Source of the DNA: Alphaproteobacteria bacterium MarineAlpha3_Bin4
Lineage (GTDB): Bacteria; Pseudomonadota; Alphaproteobacteria; Rhodospirillales; Casp-alpha2
Assembly: GCA_002938045.1 (NCBI GenBank)
Contig: PTLJ01000008.1
Span: forward strand, 1 to 15,902
Reading direction: 5' to 3'
Length of the DNA stretch: 15,902 nt
Shown here in pieces: positions 1 through 6,779 of this stretch (position 1 is its first letter; each line of letters opens with the position of its first letter). The notes below the pieces were generated by a model that was not told the origin of the DNA, made no database searches, and saw only the letters and a list, made by a program, of their open reading frames with translations. Made by a program: the position numbers and the translations under genes.

Positions 1-1365
1 TCGATTTTTACCGGATGGTGGGGTCATCGAGATTTCCATCTCACGACGCGTCGCGAGTGCCACTGAGGCGGCCAGGTCGTTGCTGATCTCGACGTCAGCC
101 CAGGTTACGACATTGCCCTCGCTGATTGGCTTTTTGATGGTTAGTCCGTGGGCGAGGCCAATGGGCACTGCGCTGAAGCCGAGCGAATCACCAGCTGTCA
201 TCAGCTGGCCCCAGACCGTGTAGCCGCCCTCACCGTCGAGGCTGTCACCTGGTTTGAGGTCGCGCTTGGTGGTTGCTGCGACGTCGGCGCGGAAGTCGGT
301 CGGCGCGCCCGTCGCCTCCCCGCGCAACGCCGCCGAGGCGACGCTGATGCCGAGCTCGAGGCCGATCAGGTGATAGGGCCGCCACAATGCTGAATAGTGC
401 CCGGACGGATTGGTGATCAGGCCGTAATCGGCGAAACAGCGCTCGACGTAGCCATCTGCCGCCTCGAACACCACGTAAACACCCCAGCGTAGGTCGTTGG
501 CAAGGTCGTTGCCGTCGCGGCTCCGGCTCGAAATCACCTCCACTTGCCCCTTGTGGTGCAGCGCGCCGCCCTCGGTTTTCGGGATCAGGGTAGTCGCGAT
601 CTCCTCGACCGGGCAGGGCGGAAAGGTCAAGCCACCCGGTGCCGGCGTCAGGCCGGTGGCGTTGGCGACAGCTGCCATCTCGATCCCCGACTTGGTGCCG
701 TCCAGGAAGGAATTGAACATCTTAGCGTTCATGCCGCTCTTCTCGGCGTGCGCCGCACTCAGGCCGTAATGATCCCAAACCGTGTCCGGTGTCGAGGCGT
801 GGAACTCCGGCATGTAGAGGGTTCCCTTGCCGGCGGCTACGATATCGAAGCCGGCTGCTCGAGCCCAATCCACCTGCTCACAGATCAGTGCTGGCTGGTC
901 ACCGTAGGCCAGGCTGTAGACGACACCGGCTTTACGCGCCTTCGCGGCCAGCAGTGGCCCAACCAGAACGTCGGCCTCGACATTTACCATAACTACATGG
1001 CAGCCGCGCTCGATGGCGGCAAGCGCGTGGCAGATGCCGGCTTCGGGCACGCCCGTCGCTTCGATAACGACGTCGAGGCCACCGGCGGTGATCAGCGCCT
1101 CGGCGTCGTCGGTGATCAGGGTCGTGCCCTGGGCCAACGCCTTTGCGGCTGAGTCTGCGTCAGTCCGCTCGGCTGGCCAACCGGTGGTGGCGAGCGCGTC
1201 GCGGGCGCGCTCGACCGAGAGATCAGCGACACCGAGCACGTGCATACCGGGCGTGCGCTGGGCCTGGGCCAAAAACATCGAGCCAAACTTGCCAGCGCCG
1301 ACCAGCGCGACGCGGACCGGCTTTTCCATCTCGGCGCGCGCCTGGAGCAATTGATAGAGGTTCAT
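1..1365 (-). CDS. SAF-domain homoserine-dehydrogenase-like NAD(P) oxidoreductase (partial, 3' end beyond window)
   Basis: The reverse strand reads open from an ATG at 1365 to the window edge: 455 codons with no stop, so the C-terminus is missing. A Rossmann nucleotide-binding loop, VALVGAGKFGSMF, lies at residues 19-31. VIEATG and VNVEADVLVGPLL follow at about 105-140, and GDQPALICEQVDWA at about 160-173, as in homoserine-dehydrogenase-like proteins. The last 40 residues (GLTIKKPISEGNVVTWADVE) look like a SAF domain. Relatives are often labelled 'flagellar protein FlgA' or 'homoserine dehydrogenase' from the SAF match alone, but no flagellar role is implied here. Some are thought to act on small sugar acids; the substrate cannot be read from sequence. 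The start matches the usual MN(L)xxLLxAR opening of relatives. I see no Shine-Dalgarno in front of it, and a weak -10-like TATGTT at 1374-1379 sits so close that the mRNA might be leaderless. Family assignment is fairly sure; function is unknown. Confidence 0.85.
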   Translation of the reverse strand, partial: MNLYQLLQARAEMEKPVRVALVGAGKFGSMFLAQAQRTPGMHVLGVADLSVERARDALATTGWPAERTDADSAAKALAQGTTLITDDAEALITAGGLDVVIEATGVPEAGICHALAAIERGCHVVMVNVEADVLVGPLLAAKARKAGVVYSLAYGDQPALICEQVDWARAAGFDIVAAGKGTLYMPEFHASTPDTVWDHYGLSAAHAEKSGMNAKMFNSFLDGTKSGIEMAAVANATGLTPAPGGLTFPPCPVEEIATTLIPKTEGGALHHKGQVEVISSRSRDGNDLANDLRWGVYVVFEAADGYVERCFADYGLITNPSGHYSALWRPYHLIGLELGISVASAALRGEATGAPTDFRADVAATTKRDLKPGDSLDGEGGYTVWGQLMTAGDSLGFSAVPIGLAHGLTIKKPISEGNVVTWADVEISNDLAASVALATRREMEISMTPPSGKNR

Positions 1366-1428
1366 GGCACCGCAACATAAGCCCAAAAACTATACGAAAC
1401 AACGCAACTTGATCGGTCTTTCGTCGCT

Positions 1429-1456
1429 TTGCCTGCCGGCCCCGGCAGCCTATATT
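1429..1456 (+). promoter_or_regulatory. Putative sigma-70-type promoter with palindromic spacer for the hydroxylase gene
   Basis: TTGCCT (1429-1434) and TATATT (1451-1456) are separated by 16 bases, and the ATG at 1490 lies 34 bases downstream. The spacer holds a perfect palindrome, TGCCGG-CC-CCGGCA (1434-1447), placed where a repressor would block RNA polymerase. The -10 matches consensus in five of six positions and the -35 is weak. This is a visual call only. Confidence 0.35.
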
Positions 1457-1489
1457 TGGATCGACGGCGAAGCCAGGAGCACAAATCAC

Positions 1490-2311
1490 ATGCGCCATTA
1501 TATTCTCGACCACGAGGGCATAATCCGCTTGGCGTGCTTTTTTGGCGTTCTCGTGGCGATGGTTGTTTGGGAGTTAGCAGCGCCAAAACGTCATCTGCAG
1601 GTGGTGCGCCGGCGGCGCTGGACTGGCAATCTTGGCATCATCGCACTCAACACGGTCCTGGTGCGGTTGGTATTCCCGTTGCTGCCATCCGGCGTTGGCG
1701 TGATTGCGGCAGAAAAGGGCTGGGGGATCTTGAACATGCTCGAGTTACCGTTTTGGTCCTCCGTAGTGCTATCGGTGGTGGTGCTCGATCTGGCGATCTA
1801 CGCCCAACACGTTCTGTTTCATTATCTCCCGCCGCTATGGCGGTTGCACCGCCTGCACCACGCGGATCTCGATTTTGACGTCACCACGGGGGTCCGTTTC
1901 CATCCGATCGAGATCCTTCTATCCATTGTCATCAAGATAGCAGTGGTAGCGGCGCTTGGCGCGCCTGCGGTGGCGGTGGTGATCTTCGAGGTGTTGCTCA
2001 ATGCGACGTCGATGTTTAACCACGGCAACGTTGTCCTGCCGGCTGGGGTCGACCGCGTTTTGCGGTGGGTGGTGGTAACACCGGATATGCACAGGGTCCA
2101 CCATTCGGCGGTGCGGACCGAGACCGACAGCAACTTCGGCTTCAATCTGCCGTGGTGGGACCGCATCTTCGACACCTATCGGGCCCAGCCTGACGCTGGC
2201 CACACGGATATGACTATCGGCCTGCCGGTGTTCCGCGAGGAGAACGACCTCAGGCTGGATCAGATGCTTACGCAGCCGTTCCGACCGCCGTCCGCCGGAG
2301 AACCAACCTAA
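1490..2311 (+). CDS. Fatty acid hydroxylase / sterol desaturase family membrane protein
   Basis: A 273-residue integral membrane protein with the histidine clusters of the fatty acid hydroxylase superfamily, which bind a di-iron centre and hydroxylate or desaturate lipids. Visible clusters are HVLFH (107-111), HRLHH (120-124), a single His at 138, NHGN (177-180) and HRVHH (201-205), followed by the typical NFGFNLPWWDRIFDTY stretch (215-230). Hydrophobic segments lie at about 11-30, 48-68, 88-106 and 143-170, giving an arrangement with the histidines on the cytoplasmic face. The frame is open from 1364, but the ATG at 1490 is preferred: AGGAGC lies at 1475-1480 with good spacing, and the upstream residues are not family-like. 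It is transcribed divergently from the SAF oxidoreductase. The substrate (sterol, carotenoid, fatty acid or other lipid) cannot be told. Confidence 0.9.
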   Translation: MRHYILDHEGIIRLACFFGVLVAMVVWELAAPKRHLQVVRRRRWTGNLGIIALNTVLVRLVFPLLPSGVGVIAAEKGWGILNMLELPFWSSVVLSVVVLDLAIYAQHVLFHYLPPLWRLHRLHHADLDFDVTTGVRFHPIEILLSIVIKIAVVAALGAPAVAVVIFEVLLNATSMFNHGNVVLPAGVDRVLRWVVVTPDMHRVHHSAVRTETDSNFGFNLPWWDRIFDTYRAQPDAGHTDMTIGLPVFREENDLRLDQMLTQPFRPPSAGEPT

Positions 2312-2626
2312 CCCAGCCTCTCGGCCTGGCGTTGTTCCATAAGCATTACAACGGTGTAGGCTATGGTGTCGCCTAGGCCCTTAAGGCCGGTGATAGCGCT
2401 GGCGGCGTTCTCGAGCCTTCGGTTCTGGTTCATCTTGAACTAGCCCCCGAGGCACGCGATCGGCACCTCTATGGCGACGATGTCGCGCGCCGTATAGCTG
2501 AAGGCGGCCTCGTCCAGGTTGTTTAAAGACCAGTTGTTGTTAGTGTCGCTCCCATAAGTCTTAGTCAGGGTCCATTAGGAGGGCAACCATCTCCTCGGCG
2601 TCGCCGGAGGCATCAGACACATTCAT
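2308..2626 (-). pseudogene. Probable decayed gene of unknown function
   Basis: On the reverse strand an ATG at 2626 opens a frame reading MNVSDASGDAEEMVALLMDP before a stop. The next frame then carries protein-like text (TLTKTYGSDTNNNWSLNN, then DEAAFSYTARDIVAIEVPI) to an in-frame TAG. The same frame continues after it with FKMNQNRRLENAASAITG and ends in TAG at 2308-2310, overlapping the stop of the plus-strand hydroxylase. Together these would make about 105 codons broken by one frameshift and one nonsense codon. I do not recognise the product. The reading-frame pattern is suggestive but could be chance in a GC-rich spacer. The rest of the gap, 2627-2787, holds no feature I can support. Confidence 0.35.
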
Positions 2627-2800
2627 AGCGTGGTTCTCCGTTGTCGTGTTGTAACCATGTCCCTATATTGGCGTCAGAATTGAACTCGGTGGGAAGCGAA
2701 ACGTTGATTGGCATTATGAAAGGGGCCGAATTGTTGAAAACGCTAAGGCTATTTCGGCGGGCAGAATACTGTCCGAACCCGAGGAAGAAAGGAGAGACCA

Positions 2801-3007
2801 GTGGACGAAGAAGTCTTTAATATGCAATTGCGCAAGTTCTTGAAGATTGTGGGCGTCACTTCTCAGCGTGAGATCGAGGCCGCCGTCCGCACCGCGATCG
2901 ACGATGGCCGGCTATCCGGCGACGAGAAGGTCAAGGCGCGTGTCACGCTTAGCATCGAACAACTCGGGCTCAGCACTGACATCGACGGCACCATCGATCT
3001 CGCCTAA
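2801..3007 (+). CDS. DUF6494 family small protein
   Basis: A 68-residue acidic protein that fits the DUF6494 family, small proteobacterial proteins of about 65-70 residues with an opening like (M)xEDVFNMQ(I/L)RKFLK and a VTSQREIE motif. Here FNMQLRKFLKIVGVTSQREIE is at about residues 6-26 and a KVKARVTLSIEQLGL stretch at about 43-57. I know of no assigned function. The start is a GTG at 2801, chosen because the purine-rich AAAGGAGA lies six bases upstream (2788-2795) and the residues before the internal ATG at 2822 match the family. It stands alone on the plus strand and converges with sdhB. The predicted structure is largely helical, with no membrane segment or signal peptide. Confidence 0.85.
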   Translation: MDEEVFNMQLRKFLKIVGVTSQREIEAAVRTAIDDGRLSGDEKVKARVTLSIEQLGLSTDIDGTIDLA

Positions 3008-3097
3008 GCGCCGCCGTAAACCCTTATCGAAAATCACGGAAATCGGCCAGCGGACACGGCAGCCTTTTCGTTTACGGAACGGAACCACCAACGCCGG

Positions 3098-3874
3098 TCA
3101 GCGGCGCTTGAACAGGTCTTCTTTGATTTTGCCGATTGCCTGACCCGGATTCAGGCCCTTGGGACAAGTGTTGGTGCAGTTCATGATCGTGTGACAGCGA
3201 TAGAGCCGGAACGGATCGTCGAGCTCGTCGAGACGCTCGCCTGCGGCCTCGTCTCGGGAATCAGCGATCCAGCGGTAGGATTGTAGCAGGACCGCAGGGC
3301 CCAAGTACCTGTCCCCGTTCCACCAATAGCTCGGGCAACTGGTCTGGCAGCAGAAACACAGGATGCATTCCCAAAGCCCGTCGAGCATCGCCCGCTCTTC
3401 CGGGGCTTGCAAGCGCTCGCGCTCGTGCGCCGGCGTGTCGGCCTGCAGCCATGGCTTGATCGACTGGTATTGGGCGTAGGGGATGGAGAGGTCGGGTACC
3501 AGGTCCTTGATCACCGGCATGTGTGGCAGTGGATAGACCTTGACCTCGCCCTTTATATCGTCGATCGCCTTGGTGCAGGCGAGCGTGTTGGTGCCATCGA
3601 CGTTGAAGGCGCAGGATCCACACACCCCCTCGCGGCACGAACGGCGAAAGGTCAGGGTCGAATCGATCTCGTTCTTGATCTTGATCAGGGCGTCGAGCAC
3701 CATTGGCCCGCAACTGTCGAGGTCGACCCCGAAGGTGTCGATGCGCGGCTTCTCTCCCAGATCGGGGTCGTAGCGGTAGACGTGAAATTTCTTGATCCGC
3801 GTCGCCCCTGGCGCGGCCGGATGGCTCTTTCCCTTGGTCGGGCGGGAGTTGGCGGGAAGCATGAATTCGACCAT
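3098..3874 (-). CDS. sdhB: Succinate dehydrogenase iron-sulfur subunit
   Basis: The 258-residue electron-transfer subunit of complex II, passing electrons from SdhA FAD through three clusters to quinone at the membrane anchor. The [2Fe-2S] ligands are in SCREGVCGSC (Cys80, 85, 88) and Cys100. The [4Fe-4S] ligands are Cys170, 173 and 176 in CILCFCC, with Cys237 in CPKGLNP. The [3Fe-4S] ligands are Cys180, Cys227 and Cys233. All expected cysteines are present, so the protein looks functional. The start is the ATG at 3874, preceded by GTGGAG about ten bases upstream; the longer frame to 3928 would overlap sdhA and is not family-like. Last gene of sdhCDAB, 13 bases after sdhA. The stop codon at 3098-3100 lies in the loop of a small CGCCG/CGGCG hairpin (3092-3106), too weak to call a terminator. 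Confidence 0.98.
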   Translation of the reverse strand: MVEFMLPANSRPTKGKSHPAAPGATRIKKFHVYRYDPDLGEKPRIDTFGVDLDSCGPMVLDALIKIKNEIDSTLTFRRSCREGVCGSCAFNVDGTNTLACTKAIDDIKGEVKVYPLPHMPVIKDLVPDLSIPYAQYQSIKPWLQADTPAHERERLQAPEERAMLDGLWECILCFCCQTSCPSYWWNGDRYLGPAVLLQSYRWIADSRDEAAGERLDELDDPFRLYRCHTIMNCTNTCPKGLNPGQAIGKIKEDLFKRR

Positions 3875-3887
3875 CTGTCCGTCTCCA

Positions 3888-5678
3888 CTAGTAAATCCGA
3901 GGCTTGGGCTCGATGTATTCGACCTCATCAGTCAGCGTATAGGTGTGTACCGGCCGGTAGTCGAGCCGGGTCTTGCCTTTGTCGTCGACCCAGGCCAGCG
4001 TGTGCTTCATCCAGATGTCGTCGTCGCGGTTGGGGTGGTCTTCGTGGGCGTGGGCGCCACGGCTCTCGTGCCGGGCCTCAGCGGAATATATCGTCGCCTT
4101 AGCGTTGATCATCAAATTTTCGAGCTCTAGGCTCTCGACCAGGTCCGAATTCCAGATCATGGAGCGGTCGGCGATGCAGATGTCTTCCATCTGCGCCCAA
4201 ACTTCTTCGATCTTCCGGCAACCGTCCTGGAGCACCTCAGAGGTGCGGAACACGGCCGCGTCGTTCTGCATTAGGCGTTGCAGGTTGAGGCGGATTTCTG
4301 CCGTCGGCGTGCCGCCCTTGGAGTGCCGCAGCCGGTCGAAGCGGTCGAGGGCCTTGTCGGCACAGCCCGTGCGAAATGGCCTGAGCGGCTTCCCCGGCAC
4401 AATCAATTCTCGCGCCTTAATCGACGCAGCGCGGCCGAAGACGACGAGATCGAGAAGCGAGTTGGTACCGAGCCGGTTGGCGCCGTGCACAGACGCGCAG
4501 GCACATTCGCCGATCGCCATCAGGCCCGGTGCGATGGCGTCGGGATCGTTGACGGTCGGGTTGAGCGCCTGGGTCATGTGGTTAGTCGGTATGCCGCCCA
4601 TGTTATAGTGCACCGTTGGCAGCACCGGGATCGGTTCCTGGGTAGCATCGACGCCGGCAAAAATGCGGGCCGATTCGGTTATCCCAGGTAGCCGCTCGTG
4701 TAGCAAGTCGGCGCCGAGGTGCTCGAGATGTAGGTGAATGTGATCTCTCTCGTCGCCGATACCGCGTCCCTCACGAATTTCGACGGTCATCGAACGACTG
4801 ACGACGTCGCGGCTGGCCAAGTCCTTGGCCGTCGGTGCGTAGCGCTCCATGAAGCGCGCGCCCTCGGAGTTGGTCAGGTAGCCGCCTTCGCCGCGCGCGC
4901 CTTCGGTGATCAGGCAGCCGGACCCGTACATACCGGTCGGGTGGAACTGCACGAACTCCTGATCCTGAAGCGGCAGGCCAGCGCGCGCAATCATGGCGTT
5001 GCCATCACCGGTGCAGGTATGGGCCGACGTGCACGAGAAATAAGCCCGACCGTACCCGCCGGTGGCGAGCGCGATGATGTGGCCGCGGAAGACGTGGATG
5101 GTGCCGTCATCGAGGTTCCAGGCGACGACGCCCTCGCAAGTGCCGTCGTCGCCCATGATCAAATCGAGAGCCACGTATTCGACGTAGAACTCGGCGTGGT
5201 GCTTGAGGCTCTGTTGGTAAAGCGTGTGCAGGATCGCATGACCGGTGCGGTCGGCCGCCGCGCAGGCGCGCTGTACCGGCGCCTCGCCAAAGTTACGCAT
5301 GTGGCCGCCGAAGGGGCGCTGGTAGATCTTGCCCTCGTCGGTACGCGAGAACGGAACGCCGTAATGCTCGAGCTCGACTACCGACGGCACCGCCTCACGG
5401 CACATGTATTCGATGGCGTCCTGGTCGCCGAGCCAATCAGCGCCCTTGACGGTATCGTACATATGCCACTCCCAATGGTCTTCAGCCATATTGCCGAGCG
5501 CCGCGCTGATACCGCCTTGGGCGGCGACAGTGTGGCTGCGGGTCGGGAAGACCTTGGTGATGCAGGCCGTCTTCAACCCGGCGATGGCCATGCCGAAGGT
5601 CGCGCGCAAGCCGGCGCCGCCGGCGCCGACGACGATGACGTCGTACTTGTGATCTGTGATTTCGTAGGATTTCGCCAT
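3888..5678 (-). CDS. sdhA: Succinate dehydrogenase flavoprotein subunit
   Basis: The 596-residue catalytic subunit, oxidising succinate to fumarate with covalently bound FAD. The FAD-binding loop VVGAGGAGLRA is at about 16-26. RSHTVAAQGG (47-56) contains His49, the residue that carries the flavin in this family. Active-site residues are visible as HPTG (His246), SRDVVSR (Arg290, the proton-shuttling arginine) and HYNMGG (His357). The C-terminal ARHESRGAHAHEDHP motif is also standard. Length is normal for the family. It starts six bases after sdhD, with the likely ribosome site inside the end of sdhD, so translational coupling is probable. It acts on the cytoplasmic side of the inner membrane, bound through SdhB to SdhC/SdhD. 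No damage is seen. Confidence 0.99.
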   Translation of the reverse strand: MAKSYEITDHKYDVIVVGAGGAGLRATFGMAIAGLKTACITKVFPTRSHTVAAQGGISAALGNMAEDHWEWHMYDTVKGADWLGDQDAIEYMCREAVPSVVELEHYGVPFSRTDEGKIYQRPFGGHMRNFGEAPVQRACAAADRTGHAILHTLYQQSLKHHAEFYVEYVALDLIMGDDGTCEGVVAWNLDDGTIHVFRGHIIALATGGYGRAYFSCTSAHTCTGDGNAMIARAGLPLQDQEFVQFHPTGMYGSGCLITEGARGEGGYLTNSEGARFMERYAPTAKDLASRDVVSRSMTVEIREGRGIGDERDHIHLHLEHLGADLLHERLPGITESARIFAGVDATQEPIPVLPTVHYNMGGIPTNHMTQALNPTVNDPDAIAPGLMAIGECACASVHGANRLGTNSLLDLVVFGRAASIKARELIVPGKPLRPFRTGCADKALDRFDRLRHSKGGTPTAEIRLNLQRLMQNDAAVFRTSEVLQDGCRKIEEVWAQMEDICIADRSMIWNSDLVESLELENLMINAKATIYSAEARHESRGAHAHEDHPNRDDDIWMKHTLAWVDDKGKTRLDYRPVHTYTLTDEVEYIEPKPRIY

Positions 5679-5684
5679 TAGCTG

Positions 5685-6065
5685 TCAAATCCTGAAGGTC
5701 AACTGAAGGACGGCAAACGCCGAAGCGGTACCGAACAGCACGGCGACGAACTTGGTGGAGATGATGGCGAGGAACTTGACTTGTTCGTTGTGGACGTAGT
5801 CCTCGATCACGACCTGCACACCGAGATGACCGTGATGGAACATGCAGAAGATAAACAGGATCAACAGTACAGGATTGCCGTATAGACCGATCCAGGCTTT
5901 GAACTCGGCCAAGTCGGCGCCGGTCAATCCGATTGCTGAATAGACGAACCACAGCGATAGCGGAACCAGGGCGATAGCGGTCAGGCGTTCCGACCACCAA
6001 TGCTCGGCGCCGCTATGGGTCGAGCCGAGGTGCCGTACCTTGTCGAGAGCCGATCGGTGTTGCAT
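5685..6065 (-). CDS. sdhD: Succinate dehydrogenase membrane anchor subunit
   Basis: A 126-residue hydrophobic anchor with three predicted membrane helices at about 26-48, 62-82 and 98-120. The motif FHHGHLGVQVVIEDYVH (76-92) carries the expected heme b ligand, His78, eleven residues before Asp89, and Tyr90, which lines the quinone site in relatives. The start is the ATG at 6065, which shares one base with the sdhC stop (TGATG) and has GGAGG just upstream; the frame can be read further upstream, but that part lies over sdhC. The overlap implies coupled translation of the two anchor subunits, which together bind one heme. Confidence 0.95.
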   Translation of the reverse strand: MQHRSALDKVRHLGSTHSGAEHWWSERLTAIALVPLSLWFVYSAIGLTGADLAEFKAWIGLYGNPVLLILFIFCMFHHGHLGVQVVIEDYVHNEQVKFLAIISTKFVAVLFGTASAFAVLQLTFRI

Positions 6066-6460
6066 CACGTGCCTCCTGCGGCGGTGTAGGCGGCGATGAA
6101 GGTGACGCACGTCATCAACAGCGAGAACAGGACGACGATCCAGCCGCTAACGCGCAGTTTGTCCATCTCAAACCCCCAACCTGCGTCCCAGGCTAGATGC
6201 CGGATTCCGTTGCCAAGGTGGTAGAAGAGCGCAAACGTGAAACCGAGAAGGACCAACTGGCCGAACCACGAGCCGAGCATCCTCTGAGCAAACGCGAACG
6301 CGTCTTCACCGTAGGTTGCTGCCAGGATCCAGCAGGCGAACAACAGCGCGCCTGCCGCGAGCGTCACACCGGTAAGCCGGTGGATGATCGATAGGATGGA
6401 GGTGATTTGTGGCCGGTAGACCTGCAGGTGGGGCGAGAGCGGCCGGTTTTCGCTTGCCAT
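6065..6460 (-). CDS. sdhC: Succinate dehydrogenase cytochrome b556 subunit
   Basis: The 131-residue first anchor subunit of complex II. The N-terminal RPLSPHLQVYRPQIT and SILSIIHRLTGV segments are diagnostic; Ser24 and Arg28 match residues that contact ubiquinone in the E. coli enzyme. The heme motif FYHLGNGIRHLAWD (79-92) supplies His81 as axial ligand. Three membrane helices are predicted at about 30-50, 66-86 and 104-127. I use the ATG at 6460; an in-frame TTG two codons earlier (6466) is possible but less likely, and AAGG sits eight bases before the ATG. First gene of the sdhCDAB operon. The upstream 1 kb contains no protein gene, whereas relatives often have a MaoC-type hydratase gene directly upstream. 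Confidence 0.96.
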   Translation of the reverse strand: MASENRPLSPHLQVYRPQITSILSIIHRLTGVTLAAGALLFACWILAATYGEDAFAFAQRMLGSWFGQLVLLGFTFALFYHLGNGIRHLAWDAGWGFEMDKLRVSGWIVVLFSLLMTCVTFIAAYTAAGGT

Positions 6461-6506
6461 GGGCAATGCCTTGTCCGTGATTAGGACGCGCCAAACGTTA
6501 ATTTAA

Positions 6507-6535
6507 TTGGTAAACGGAGCCCCAGAGGAAGTCAA
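6507..6535 (-). promoter_or_regulatory. Possible sdhC promoter
   Basis: On the reverse strand TTGACT (6530-6535) stands 17 bases upstream of TACCAA (6507-6512), within an AT-rich patch about 50 bases before the sdhC start. The -35 is good and the -10 is poor, so the exact -10 is uncertain. The position fits the operon's own promoter. Confidence 0.3.
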
Positions 6536-6670
6536 TGATTGCCAGTGCGGTAATCGAAACGCAGGCGACCTCTGTTCGTCGACCGCCGCCGCGCCGTCCG
6601 GCGATGGCGCGACTAGCGTTGGCATAAGTTGTTAGATTCACGTCATCTTCGTTATTCCTGTGAACGGATG

Positions 6671-6748
6671 TGTGGAAAAGTGGTTGGCTGATTGTGGAAA
6701 CGAAGAACAGTTATGCACAGATTATTTAATAATCGACCATGTTCCACA
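6671..6748. promoter_or_regulatory. Cluster of DnaA-box-like motifs around an AT-rich palindrome
   Basis: Four 9-mers resemble the DnaA box TTATNCACA. TTATGCACA at 6711-6719 on plus is a full match. TTTTCCACA on minus (6671-6679) and GTTTCCACA on minus (6693-6701) are near matches, and TGTTCCACA on plus (6740-6748) is weaker. The two left boxes face one way and the two right boxes the other. Directly after the perfect box is GATTATT-T-AATAATC (6720-6734), a perfect 7-base inverted repeat, and the next 45 bases are AT-rich. This resembles a small origin or a DnaA-regulated control region. No dnaA, dnaN, hemE or par genes lie in the window, so calling it oriC would be premature. It lies between sdhC and the structured block. 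Confidence 0.4.
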
Positions 6749-6779
6749 TTGAATTTGACTCGCCAAATTTTCATCATTT

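Noticed and set aside
148..1354. Several plus-strand frames within the first 1.3 kb
   Set aside because: They lie opposite the SAF-domain oxidoreductase, whose reverse-strand frame is continuous and family-like.
3014..3077. CCGTAAAC and GTTTACGG inverted repeat between the DUF6494 gene and sdhB
   Set aside because: The loop would be 48 bases and no T-run follows the pair; too weak for a terminator and of unclear meaning.
4734..5681. Long plus-strand frame of 315 codons opposite sdhA
   Set aside because: It is the antisense shadow of the fully conserved sdhA gene.
6540..6660. Reverse-strand open stretch upstream of sdhC, considered as the lost C-terminus of the hydratase
   Set aside because: The translated text has none of the second hotdog-domain motifs and no link to the remnant.
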